This document shows, piece by piece, positions 18,001 through 26,642 of a DNA stretch of 64,000 nt. The stretch comes from Sphingobacterium mizutaii (lineage in GTDB: Bacteria > Bacteroidota > Bacteroidia > Sphingobacteriales > Sphingobacteriaceae), in assembly GCF_900187125.1 (NCBI RefSeq), contig NZ_LT906468.1, positions 2,604,001 to 2,668,000 of the forward strand, given 5' to 3'. A model generated the notes under the pieces. The model made no database searches and was not told where the DNA came from. It saw only the letters and a list, made by a program, of their open reading frames with translations. Position 1 is the stretch's first letter, and each line of letters begins with the position of its first letter. Both the position numbers and the translations under genes were made by a program.

Positions 18001-21000
18001 CAAACTGGGCTATGCTTTTTTGCGAATCCAGTGCCTTATTGATGCTTTCTTCATTAAAATCTACAGCATCCAAATTAACAGTGGGAAGTTTACTTCCTCT
18101 ATTTTGCTGGGTTAAGATAATTCCGTTCTTACCCTTCCCTAACCTTAAAGATGGAATAGCCTGTTGGAATGCATGGGAAGCTTTAATTGCTTCTTCTTTA
18201 TATCGATATTCCTTGCTGCTGCTGAACTTAAAATTAGAGTCTTGATCATATCCTAATTCATAATTAAACTTCCATCCTTTTGGAAATGAATTGCTGGTCA
18301 ACCTGTATGATGCATGTTGAAAGGAAGTGATGATTTGATCCCTTAGTTTTATAGCTTCCTCTTCAGTATCAAATTCTGTATAACAGATGGCTTCAACCTG
18401 TTTTTGGTAAACAATTTGAAGTTGCCATTTGGAATCGATGGATGTTCTTACAATAGAATAGTTTTTAGAATTTCCTGCTAATTTCAACAGCAAATAAGCA
18501 TTTGCCTTTGCTTCTTTATTACTTGAAAATTCTTTGGCTGCATAAAATTTAAAGGAATTCGCATGATCTAAAAGATCGTATGTAAACTTATCGGGTTTTC
18601 CTACAATGGAATTGTTGATTGTGATCTTGAAAGCTTTAATATCTATATAATTAGGATCATCTGCCTCCAGATCATTGAAGGTAAGCAGGTTGATTTTATT
18701 ATCCTTTGAATCCTCTTCTTGCCATAGGGTACTGTCGTTTAACTTACTCATGTTTTTCCGACCAGCCTCTAAAGCACTCAAATCAGAATCATAAGCTTCT
18801 ACGGAGTTCCGAAGGATATTTCCTTTATGGTCTACCAATTGGACCTTATGCGCATAACTGCTGATATAGACATCTTCAACAGGTTGTTTAGAAAACATGC
18901 GGTTCAATTTTGTCCGAACTTCATCTGCCTCTTGAGAAGTCGCATATTGCTTATAGAATGGAACCGAAGATCGGTCATCATATTGCAGCACGATGCTGTA
19001 CATCTTTTCATGAGGGACATACCGAGTTTTTAACCTTTCGGGTTGGGCAAGTGAATCAAATGCCATTTGCGCCGCTTCTTCGGCTTCTTTTGGAGAATCA
19101 AACTTTTCAGTCAACTTGAAATAGGACTCTTCGGCTATGCTCAATTCGACTAGGTAGTATTCATCCAACTGTTCAACGACAAAGTTGCACAGGCTGTGCA
19201 AGGTCTTATTGGAGATTCCTGCTAAATATTTGGCTTCTATTTCAAAACCTGAAATATTAGCATTGTTCCAATCATTCTTTAGGTAATCATAGGCTCTACC
19301 GCGATTGGCACTGATTTCATCATAATGGCTAAGTAAATCTTCCTTTGCATGGATCAGTAAATTAGATTGCTGATTGAACTGCATTAGGACATCATCGGTA
19401 AACCTTTCTGCAAATCGAGATAAGAGATGATTCAAGAAGGAATTCCTTCGTTCAGCATACAGATCTTCATCTTCCAATATCAAGGCCAGATAAGACTTAA
19501 ACGATGCTATATTTAATTCAATATCGAAGGATACGTGATTTTCATCAATAATATAGCTCCGATAGTTTTCCTCAAAAGAGCCCACATAGGCTACTGAACT
19601 CAAATGCAGATTAGCAGCAGATAGAGAAGGAAAACTGATTTTACTGATAAGGGCAAATTCAGCTGATGTGCCAATCAGGTAGTAGAAGATCTTTCCTTCA
19701 TGATCATAGATAAAGCCATATTCGAAGTTATTGTTACTGAAATCCTCGATTAATTGATTGATAGCAATCTGCTGTTTGATCAATGAACTAAATTGATACT
19801 GTTCTAATCCAGATATATCTTGGCTATTATTACTTATCAATTGATCCAATTGACTTTTCTTAATCACTCGAATTAAGCTATCACCTTCAGCTCCTAAGAT
19901 TTCATTCTGATCAGTACCGACTGCAAACCGTAATAATTTGCTTAACTCGGGTTTCTCAGTCAATTGATTGAGGAAATAGGTTCTTCTTTGTTGGCTACCC
20001 TCAGGTGAGTTCATTGAAAATAATGAACGAATGTTCTTCAGTTGTGCTAAATAGCCAGATAGCAGTTGGTCAAAAAACAACAGATAACCCTTTAGCTGTA
20101 AAGCCTGGGCTTTTCTTTGGTTGGAAACATCATCCGGCAATCCGCCTTCTGCAATACCATATACCCGAGGAAAATCATCCTGTAATAGGAAATATTCATC
20201 TAAATTCTCATGGTATGTTCCAGAAGGGATAGCATTATCTAAATAAGGCGAAGGCAATTGATATAGTACCTTTCCAGAATTTGAAAAGTTAAGATTAAAT
20301 AGCCCCTGAAATTTTTGGCTATCAAATTCAATCGGGATTCCGTTTTTAGTAAATTGAATACCAGAACAGGCTACCGAAAAATTAGTAATATGATTTTCGG
20401 GAATTTTATATTTCCATGCGTTAATGTCAGTAAAGCGACCAGATTCGCAGTTCCTTATGGCCAGCTTATTGACTGATTTCACTCCTTCCGATTCCAAAAT
20501 CACCTGATACAAATCTGAAATATGGATTTCCTTTTTCAGTTTCAAGGCATATAGTTCATCGGTATCTATGAAACCATGGCTTTCGGCAGGATTATAGGGT
20601 CTGCCTGCAAAAATGTCTTCTATTGGCTTTTGACGGTCCAAGAGCTCTTGCAAGGTATAAAATTTGGGAACTGGTGAAATAAAATCCCTTAGCCTTTGGA
20701 CAATTTCTTGATAAGATTTTTCTAAATCGGCATCATTTTGTAATTCTATTACGGCGCAGACTCCAAGATCTATCTTACAGAGCATGGAAATATCCACAAA
20801 GTCTTCACAGAAGTTTCGGTGTGCCATCAATCTGCTTTTGATGGTTTTGTTCAAATCTTCTAAATAGGTATTCGCAGCTGATTCATCTGGAAAATCCTTG
20901 TTGACATCCTTTTCAGGCTCTATAAAAATATGATATAGGCCATTGAGGTACTCAACACAGCCGCTGTTTTGATTATTAGTAGATTGCTGATCATACCTAG

Positions 21001-21403
21001 GCCTACAAAAGTCGGTTTGATCGGTTGCTACTTCTAACCAGGCATTCTTCACCCCTTCAATATCGATCAAGAACTTTCTATAATCCATAATAGTCAATGG
21101 ATTACAGCTCAGGATTTGTGCCGCTGTAAAGAAGTTATTATCTGCTCCGGATTCTTTAGGATCCCTGCTGAACAGATCAATGGCTGGTAAATTCGTTCTA
21201 TAGCCCAGATCAAGCAAAGAATAACAAAGGACTTCCAATATGGTAATCCCAGGATCATGGACATTATGGTCTGTCCAGATTTTTCCAGAGAGCTTACCGA
21301 GGTATGCGATTCCTTCTGCCCTTAATTTTTCAAAATCTAAGTAGGCAGGGAAACCAGCATTGTCCTTGTTTATCGATTTTATATTTTCTCCTTGGCTTGC
21401 CAT
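15062..21403 (-). CDS. Giant Afp12-like baseplate protein with internal repeats
   Basis: Baseplate wedge component in the slot of Afp12/Pvc12. The N-terminal core is recognisable (KIWTDHNVHDPGITILEVLCY, then LLFFDQLLSGYLAQL near residue 440), and so is a C-terminal core (VVEHILLRP near 1723; DPYSFIATVALPAWPKRF and APAHVMLRILWL near 1775-1810). Between them, residues about 745-1575, lies a long insertion of about twelve divergent beta-beta-alpha modules, giving 2113 aa, roughly twice what I expect for Afp12. The C-terminal third is Cys-rich (CNEENTAGCGC, CETCQPC), possibly metal-binding. A basic helical tail (1900-2113) follows. The reading frame is open throughout. The insertion may decorate the baseplate, perhaps replacing a tail fibre; that is speculation. 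Confidence 0.85.
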   Translation of the reverse strand: MASQGENIKSINKDNAGFPAYLDFEKLRAEGIAYLGKLSGKIWTDHNVHDPGITILEVLCYSLLDLGYRTNLPAIDLFSRDPKESGADNNFFTAAQILSCNPLTIMDYRKFLIDIEGVKNAWLEVATDQTDFCRPRYDQQSTNNQNSGCVEYLNGLYHIFIEPEKDVNKDFPDESAANTYLEDLNKTIKSRLMAHRNFCEDFVDISMLCKIDLGVCAVIELQNDADLEKSYQEIVQRLRDFISPVPKFYTLQELLDRQKPIEDIFAGRPYNPAESHGFIDTDELYALKLKKEIHISDLYQVILESEGVKSVNKLAIRNCESGRFTDINAWKYKIPENHITNFSVACSGIQFTKNGIPIEFDSQKFQGLFNLNFSNSGKVLYQLPSPYLDNAIPSGTYHENLDEYFLLQDDFPRVYGIAEGGLPDDVSNQRKAQALQLKGYLLFFDQLLSGYLAQLKNIRSLFSMNSPEGSQQRRTYFLNQLTEKPELSKLLRFAVGTDQNEILGAEGDSLIRVIKKSQLDQLISNNSQDISGLEQYQFSSLIKQQIAINQLIEDFSNNNFEYGFIYDHEGKIFYYLIGTSAEFALISKISFPSLSAANLHLSSVAYVGSFEENYRSYIIDENHVSFDIELNIASFKSYLALILEDEDLYAERRNSFLNHLLSRFAERFTDDVLMQFNQQSNLLIHAKEDLLSHYDEISANRGRAYDYLKNDWNNANISGFEIEAKYLAGISNKTLHSLCNFVVEQLDEYYLVELSIAEESYFKLTEKFDSPKEAEEAAQMAFDSLAQPERLKTRYVPHEKMYSIVLQYDDRSSVPFYKQYATSQEADEVRTKLNRMFSKQPVEDVYISSYAHKVQLVDHKGNILRNSVEAYDSDLSALEAGRKNMSKLNDSTLWQEEDSKDNKINLLTFNDLEADDPNYIDIKAFKITINNSIVGKPDKFTYDLLDHANSFKFYAAKEFSSNKEAKANAYLLLKLAGNSKNYSIVRTSIDSKWQLQIVYQKQVEAICYTEFDTEEEAIKLRDQIITSFQHASYRLTSNSFPKGWKFNYELGYDQDSNFKFSSSKEYRYKEEAIKASHAFQQAIPSLRLGKGKNGIILTQQNRGSKLPTVNLDAVDFNEESINKALDSQKSIAQFASSNKTQNFRTSIRKESTEDSARYIYRLVDKDRVLAYYQDQFLSKEEAVLAKMKISRLLKRNLNYLQLCLGTAVIKEVSGNKNKKAKSYSYQIRAHNIQYKHAGPINEELVIFESFESFPTKEQALEAFENNLFNILELAAIEQNYGSLISFEETKSENSAAVVFVPLATQEEIKAFDEGSIPQMLMQLLRTYPIKRNNDLYYFETFHSSKDTRGWHSVKEYPTADAAMQDFLFFLMLLKYAGNLYVDCDFNDDGKGNYRIYIREVLAESNQRFYTEEEAWGLEGVEKLICAIQSDLGFQKYQRKEDCCYSFYINCGADFLIHPCIYDTAKKRNQVVLELYDQFKRYEDRKAYTISTENNSLIFHDEGGKPFAIRRFNENENQEFCDLLFDYLDDLQGEGNSYVIEKEFVFVKNKSGQVILESYSQGWTEESFKEQLDLFLCFFPIIRSKNEKSEGYQYHIEIKLPGFNTCNEENTAGCGCSDPIEEEPTCFVAWKTSCPIQNCYTAMRLYGLTTYLLSNFENYQSILDCSCNSFGIAMDFNLPEYREQFFINGKQIAFNPQCYETSQEMCKAVDRANELINAEGLQVVEHILLRPRCEEDCEVRQGLYCNETYQYCGYTWKADQEDPCSNQSEICFVPAIDPYSFIATVALPAWPKRFRSETGRMLMEDILYRLAPAHVMLRILWLAPHDYCCFESKYKNWRQWLEKRKTCNTDFTVDDFLNFLFHRNYEELVDCETCQPCADQVVINNPCTYRDLNQDGNYMMKQSFLDQVNASFCWRVSYPGEYQFISCDRDNLPNYDYVRKIQKEEKEEELKPIAPVASAVKRGNSKELKLLKERRMMHYRSTIEQIAEKLKKNLVIQSVQNYMSEPNLAINQLEAIVTQIIENKKTTAKNYVVLNKPQMQRVLESVACYALDQVNHKKKNKTDLTLINPAFEKMRKAKIDVASIYNHWDGTELKKHQPVINVVEIKNLILGTKK
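16680..19170 (-). repeat. Protein-level tandem repeats: about twelve beta-beta-alpha modules
   Basis: Within the giant baseplate protein a module of about 40-50 residues recurs with linkers of varied length. The pattern is an aromatic/beta stretch, a turn, a second strand, then [FY]-x-[ST]-x-EEA followed by an amphipathic helix ending in LL or LF. Clear helix starts are FDSPKEAEEA, YATSQEADEV, FSSNKEAKAN, FDTEEEAIKL, YRYKEEAIKA, FLSKEEAVLA, FPTKEQALEA, YPTADAAMQD and FYTEEEAWGL. The layout resembles the DUF1508 (YegP) fold. DNA identity between modules is low, so the duplication is old. Confidence 0.65.
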
Positions 21404-21418
21404 GATCTTGCATTTTAC

Positions 21419-24400
21419 CTATGCATAATAGTTATTACAATAATTTTCAATAGGAACCGCTGGATTGCGACAAGGCTCTGCCAATTTTCGTGACTCCCAG
21501 CTTTCACAATCTGCCTGTTCAATCTTTACATCGATATTTCCAGCAATCAGGATAGATCTAGGGCTGATCGGACAGACCACCTTGGTCATTGAACCCATTA
21601 CGCCGCCTTGCTCATCAGCATGTTTCATCCATAATTCCACGATATAATCGAGGTAATCCCTGGACTCCAAAAAGCCGACGATATCCGATTCGTAAATACA
21701 CTGTCCAAAGGTCAGTTTATCGAATTCACCAATTGCCCATGGAGCCAGGAACTCACGCAGATCTTGTTTCAATTTCTCTCTATAAAACACCTCATCCATT
21801 CCTTTCAACAGTTTAACCTTGATACAGAAGTTGACTCCCTCATATCGTGGGTTCATAATCCGGATCTTGACAAATGGCGAACTCCTTTCCTGCAAATACT
21901 CTTGGATGCTTTCCAATAGACTGACAGGAACGCGTGGTTCAAATAACTGAGAAGCCTTTAATTTATTCATATCTGGAATGACAGCCATGATGATGTATCC
22001 AGGTGCCATTGGGATATCGTTGACATATCGATGTGCGTCCAAAGCAAAGCTATGGTTCACACATTTCACTTTAAATAACTGCGGAAAGGCTTCTAACACC
22101 AATCGTTCATAATCAAATTTTTGGATCGCCCTATTCTTATGCTTTAAGAGCTCCGAAACTCGGATATAGAAATGACCTTCCGCCTCAGGCACCCTACCTG
22201 CAAATGAATCATAAGGTTGTGAAACAGATTTGATGGCGACATCGGCATCTTTCATCTTGGAGATAGAGCCTGCCGGCAAGCCTTTATCTAGCCTTAATTT
22301 ATCATTCAATGGTTCATTACTGAAAGTGGCCTTGATAGCTTGGGTATAAAGACCGATCGTTTCACTGACTGACTTGCTATTTTTTGCTATCCCAGCTTTT
22401 ATCCAGTGCAATCCTTTGGGAAGTACAGTATTTTCATTGCTGATATTGGCAGGAATTGAAAATTTAATGATACCCGAGGTGGTCAGACCATCAGTATCAT
22501 CTTGCAATACTTCAAAACCATTCCGCAACGGTTTCCATTCATTATTATCCAAATAAGCCCAAGTAACAGGCTCCCTTTCTGATTCTGAATCGGCTGTAGC
22601 TTCAGCCATTTGGAAAAGAATATTCACGGTGCTTCCCGGCTCTAGATCTTTCAATGCGAGAAATAAATTTCCTTCATCGCAATAGGTTGGCAATAAAGTA
22701 GGTTGTTGTTCAATTTGTTCCAGCTTATAGGTACCTGGGAAAGGATAAAGATGGATAAGCTCGATATCTTCCATACCAGCGGTAGCAGAATAATCAATTT
22801 CTATCTTTTTAATGATGGGAGTCCAAGGTTCATTTGGGATGACCGCTTGAAAGCTATCATTATTGCTGATAATGTTCTTAATCTGTTGGATTTGGTTCCT
22901 CAGTAGAGTTACATCACCAGTTAAGTTCTTATTATAAAATTCTCCTGGATAAGGTGTTAGAACCGTTCTTCGTATTGAATCAGCTTCGGCTTCATTGATC
23001 TTACCTGCTCCAATCCCTCCCATTTTAGCTTTTATACCTTCTGAAGGATTATTGACATCGTCCTCCACGCGAGTGGAGACTGTTTTGGCATCTTCAATGC
23101 TCTGTGCAATGGCATTGGTACTGAATACAATAAGGTTTCCACTTTCATCATAGTAGATGGCATCTTCTAGCTTGCTATCGGGCAATTTTCCTAGGGCCAT
23201 CATCTGCCTTGCAAGTACGTATGAATAGTTCTTATGGCAAAAATCTTGACCTTGCAGGTTGATTTTTAGGAACCCATCGGATGCCCCTACTTCATATTGC
23301 TCTATGGTAGATGTGTTTTTTGAAAACTTTTGGTTGAGTTCAAAAAAGGTATTCCTCAAAAATATAGTCTGATCAAATTCATTGCTGCCAGGACAGGTAG
23401 AGCTATTATTATTTTCAAATAACTTCCTATCATTATAGGTTTCCCCTTGAATGGTGACAGTCTTTGTTGATGGTGAGCTATGCGATTTTTCCTTAACCCA
23501 TTTACCGTTTTCCAAAACAGCTAAATTGATCATGAACTTATTTTCATCAAGCCCAAAGAGGCCTCCATCTTTCAAATAGCCTTTATAGTAATCCCTGAAG
23601 CTGGTTGGTTTATCTTTCCAATCAAACTTAATATGGATTTCGTTCCATTTCTTGGTAAACACTTCTTGACTTCCAATATAGAAGTCAGGTCCCAACAAGT
23701 TTAAGCTTGTTGGATTGTTGAGGTTTGGTGGATTCTTTATATCATAATCTATGATCTCAGGGCGAGTCCCAAATGGATAGATTGGACTATTGACATTCTG
23801 TAGACTTTCGCTGTTCTGTACCACGAAGTTTTTCAATCCACAGACATTCACTTTGATCTTGGTGCCCTTGGTATGAGATATCTTGACACTCCTGAAGAAT
23901 TGATACAGAGAAACTAATTGGATCTCATCTTCTGATTTCTTTTCACAGCATGATTCTCTGCTGGTCCATTTTACATCTTGTTCTATTTTTACACGATCAT
24001 CAAGGTTGATTTTTATCAATGGTAAAGCAGTATCAAATCCTTCTTTAAATAATTCTTCATCATAGTTTACTATTCCTTCTTGGTCTGCAGAAAGCGTCAA
24101 AGCAAGGGTAATTTCAAAAGTACCAGAAGAATTGAGGTTCGACATTACGATTTCAACAGATTGGTCTGGAATTAGCCAGCCTTTCTTACCTGTCAAAGAA
24201 ATATTTAATGCTTTTATAGGCTTAAAAATATCCTTAAGAGCCGCTATTTCTTCAAGAGAAGATATCAGCTCTCGGTATTCAACATCAGATATGGTTTTCT
24301 CGTAAAGAGCTTCTTCCAAAGGATAATAACAGGAAATCTGTTTTCCAATAGGGCTGTCTTTCCACAGTACCGCCTCCAGCTTTTCCTTTAGCGATTTACT

Positions 24401-25867
24401 GATGCCTTTTTTGACTGCCTGCGCAATAAGGTCACGGTTTATCGGATAGAATTTATCATTGATTACGGTCCTCACCCTTTCATAGAATGCAAAGGCATCA
24501 TTGCCATCTTCACAAATGTTAGCATGCAGTTTGCAGGCTAAGGTAATTTCTATTTTCCGAGTCCCTTCACTCAAAAAGAGAACGGGAGAAGCAAGGACAA
24601 ATCCCAACCGCGCATTAGGATAGGGTTTTAAAAATTTGCTCTCAGGATCAACATACTTGCTCAATGCTGCTCCTAATGTAGGCCAGCTAGAGTTTTGCAT
24701 ATCTTCAAATGGTTTTTCAACAGCATCTGCCATCTTAGCATTGCTAGCCATATAAACGCCTTCTAAATAGCTATTGCTAGCATGTACTTTATTGTTTAGG
24801 AAAAGCGTGCGTTGTTCAACGATCTTGGTTTTATTGACTACGATTTGATCATCCAGAGCAAATTGAATTTCTACTTTATTTGCATCCTTGCTGTCCTTCA
24901 CTATGATTCCTTCTTTCAACAGGTACTTTTGTATATGTTTTTGGATTTCAAAAACCAGATGGACTTGATCAGGAATAGCTGGCTTGGCCCTCAATAACAA
25001 GACCTCCTTATAGAAGAAATCAAGGTGCTTCTTGGTAAAGGAATTTAAATCCTGTTGAAGATAATTGAATAGTTTCAAAAAGGAGAACAACAAGGCAATA
25101 TGCGGACTCAGTTTCTCCTTAAATTCATCATTTAATGAAAGGAAACTGGGCTCTAAGCTAGATTCAGCAGATGCCTGCAGGGAATCTATGACCGTTAAGA
25201 AGGATTCGCCTATAGCAAGGATCTCATCTTTCATAGCAATCATCCTTTGTCTTTTATTTTTTCCCGAATCTTGAATAGCTTGATTGCTTTTTACGGCATA
25301 TAAGTCGGTCAATTCCAAAATCCAATCATCATTTCCCAAAAAACACATCAGGTTAATAGGCTTGATCCTAAAATACCTGACGGCAGAATTCACCTGAACA
25401 ATAAAAACCTTTAAACTATCTGATAATTTATCTTTAATGATTTTATTCAATGCCAACATGACTGGCAGTCCTGAAGCTTCAAGCTTAGAATTCCAATCAT
25501 ATATTTTATAGATAATGGATCGATAAACATAGTTGACGATCAATTGAAGGCTGGCTTTGGAAGGTGATTTTTCAAAAAGCAAGTTATAGAAAGTAAGCTT
25601 TTCCCTTATTTTATCGGCATCATATTTTAAAATGGATGTTATAGTAAAAGGCAGATTATTTTGGAAGAAGGACTGCCAATCAGAAACATTCAAGTCGGCA
25701 TCATAATAGTTGATATGCCTAGAGAGTTTTTCAAAGTAATCTAAAAGATCTGCGAGGTTCCTTGCATCGATTTGGGCAGTTCCAGCCAACAGATCATCCA
25801 TGACCCGCTGTCTTTGGCTGACACCGGGATCATTTTGGAATGGATGTATAAGCTCTTTACATTGCAT
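21419..25867 (-). CDS. Afp11-like baseplate protein
   Basis: Large baseplate component occupying the Afp11/Pvc11 position between the gp25-like gene and the Afp12-like gene. The N-terminal ~350 residues are helical (DLLDYFEKLSRHINYYDAD). The middle holds beta-rich wedge-like regions with Cys pairs (RESCCEKK, SSTCPGSNEF). The C-terminal ~250 residues (FYIRVSELLKHKNRAIQKFDYERLVLEAFPQLFKVKCVNH read in parts, then SLLESIQEYLQERSSPFVKIRIMNP) match the conserved end of baseplate J/gp6-like eCIS proteins. At 1482 aa it is large. Gaps to neighbours are 27 bp and 15 bp. The assignment rests on the C-terminal core and on gene order; I cannot assign the middle to a named domain. Confidence 0.8.
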   Translation of the reverse strand: MQCKELIHPFQNDPGVSQRQRVMDDLLAGTAQIDARNLADLLDYFEKLSRHINYYDADLNVSDWQSFFQNNLPFTITSILKYDADKIREKLTFYNLLFEKSPSKASLQLIVNYVYRSIIYKIYDWNSKLEASGLPVMLALNKIIKDKLSDSLKVFIVQVNSAVRYFRIKPINLMCFLGNDDWILELTDLYAVKSNQAIQDSGKNKRQRMIAMKDEILAIGESFLTVIDSLQASAESSLEPSFLSLNDEFKEKLSPHIALLFSFLKLFNYLQQDLNSFTKKHLDFFYKEVLLLRAKPAIPDQVHLVFEIQKHIQKYLLKEGIIVKDSKDANKVEIQFALDDQIVVNKTKIVEQRTLFLNNKVHASNSYLEGVYMASNAKMADAVEKPFEDMQNSSWPTLGAALSKYVDPESKFLKPYPNARLGFVLASPVLFLSEGTRKIEITLACKLHANICEDGNDAFAFYERVRTVINDKFYPINRDLIAQAVKKGISKSLKEKLEAVLWKDSPIGKQISCYYPLEEALYEKTISDVEYRELISSLEEIAALKDIFKPIKALNISLTGKKGWLIPDQSVEIVMSNLNSSGTFEITLALTLSADQEGIVNYDEELFKEGFDTALPLIKINLDDRVKIEQDVKWTSRESCCEKKSEDEIQLVSLYQFFRSVKISHTKGTKIKVNVCGLKNFVVQNSESLQNVNSPIYPFGTRPEIIDYDIKNPPNLNNPTSLNLLGPDFYIGSQEVFTKKWNEIHIKFDWKDKPTSFRDYYKGYLKDGGLFGLDENKFMINLAVLENGKWVKEKSHSSPSTKTVTIQGETYNDRKLFENNNSSTCPGSNEFDQTIFLRNTFFELNQKFSKNTSTIEQYEVGASDGFLKINLQGQDFCHKNYSYVLARQMMALGKLPDSKLEDAIYYDESGNLIVFSTNAIAQSIEDAKTVSTRVEDDVNNPSEGIKAKMGGIGAGKINEAEADSIRRTVLTPYPGEFYNKNLTGDVTLLRNQIQQIKNIISNNDSFQAVIPNEPWTPIIKKIEIDYSATAGMEDIELIHLYPFPGTYKLEQIEQQPTLLPTYCDEGNLFLALKDLEPGSTVNILFQMAEATADSESEREPVTWAYLDNNEWKPLRNGFEVLQDDTDGLTTSGIIKFSIPANISNENTVLPKGLHWIKAGIAKNSKSVSETIGLYTQAIKATFSNEPLNDKLRLDKGLPAGSISKMKDADVAIKSVSQPYDSFAGRVPEAEGHFYIRVSELLKHKNRAIQKFDYERLVLEAFPQLFKVKCVNHSFALDAHRYVNDIPMAPGYIIMAVIPDMNKLKASQLFEPRVPVSLLESIQEYLQERSSPFVKIRIMNPRYEGVNFCIKVKLLKGMDEVFYREKLKQDLREFLAPWAIGEFDKLTFGQCIYESDIVGFLESRDYLDYIVELWMKHADEQGGVMGSMTKVVCPISPRSILIAGNIDVKIEQADCESWESRKLAEPCRNPAVPIENYCNNYYA

Positions 25868-25894
25868 GGCTTCAGACTTTTAGTATTATCCAAC

Positions 25895-26320
25895 TTAAAT
25901 TGACTTTAATGCTTCATTCAAATAATAGTCATAGACATAGTTAAACCTGGAGTTAGTCCCAGGAACAAAATATTGTATACTGATCGTAAAGCGACCCTCA
26001 ATAAGTTCCATGGAATCACTACTGGTAATTTCTATCTGTTCTACCCGAATCCTGGGTTCATAAAATAATATGGCATTGGTCACCCGATCCTTCAGATAAC
26101 CAATCACCGAACTGTTCAGCGATTCAAAGACATAATCCGTCAGGTCACAGCCGTACTTCGGTTGCATAACCCGTTCTCCCAAAGCTGTTGACAATAGAAT
26201 ATTCAAGCTTTGATCGATATCTTCAATTCCGGAAACCAATTCCACAGAATTGCTAACCTTGTTGAATTCAGGCGGAAATGACCAGCCTGTTCCTAAAAAT
26301 GAATTGAAAGAATTTTCCAT
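25895..26320 (-). CDS. gp25 / GPW-family baseplate wedge protein (Afp9-like)
   Basis: Small baseplate protein homologous to T4 gp25, which links the inner baseplate to the first sheath ring. Family features are GTGWSFPPEF near the N-terminus, DIDQSLNILLSTALGERVMQPKYGCDL (in parts) giving the LxTxxGERVMxPxYG signature, and the closing strand pattern IEGRFTISIQYFVPGTNSRF. At 141 aa it has normal length. It follows the PAAR gene by 12 bp and precedes the Afp11-like gene by 27 bp, the usual order in eCIS loci. Confidence 0.93.
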   Translation of the reverse strand: MENSFNSFLGTGWSFPPEFNKVSNSVELVSGIEDIDQSLNILLSTALGERVMQPKYGCDLTDYVFESLNSSVIGYLKDRVTNAILFYEPRIRVEQIEITSSDSMELIEGRFTISIQYFVPGTNSRFNYVYDYYLNEALKSI

Positions 26321-26332
26321 GTCTTTTGATAT

Positions 26333-26626
26333 TTATCCTCCTATTTGTACTGTTGCTAATCCCATAACAATGGTGCCACCATGGGCAGTCATGTCACCTT
26401 GTCTTGCAGCAGGTTTTCCTCCGATCAAGACGGTCATCGAACCTTGAACAATGCTATCTGGAGGACCTGTACAGAGCAATAAATCACCAACAACAGCAGC
26501 AGGCAAACCACCGATAAGGACCGTTGGGGCTCCTGGACCTAAAATAGGACCACCCACGTGCGGCACTGGCCCAGGATTCACCATCGGACAGATGTGCATA
26601 TCGTTTATTCTTGCTGCTGAAGGCAT
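26333..26626 (-). CDS. PAAR-domain spike-tip protein (Afp10-like)
   Basis: Forms the sharp zinc-bound cone on the end of the spike. The 97 aa carry the repeated PAAR pattern: MHICP near the N-terminus, PHVGGPIL, VLIGGLPAAVVGDLLLC, VLIGGKPAARQGD, MTAHGG and a closing VQIGG. The His and Cys residues in MHICP, PHVGG, LLLCTG and TAHGG would bind the zinc. It is a bare PAAR domain with no C-terminal toxin extension, so it is structural rather than an evolved effector. It lies 16 bp after the VgrG-like spike gene, with which it would pair. Confidence 0.95.
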   Translation of the reverse strand: MPSAARINDMHICPMVNPGPVPHVGGPILGPGAPTVLIGGLPAAVVGDLLLCTGPPDSIVQGSMTVLIGGKPAARQGDMTAHGGTIVMGLATVQIGG

Positions 26627-26642
26627 AACGTGTTCTATTTTT

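Noticed and set aside
16680..19170. Assembly error or fused genes in the 2113-aa ORF
   Set aside because: The frame is open throughout, both ends carry matching family cores, and the middle has consistent repeat structure, so a genuine insertion is more likely.
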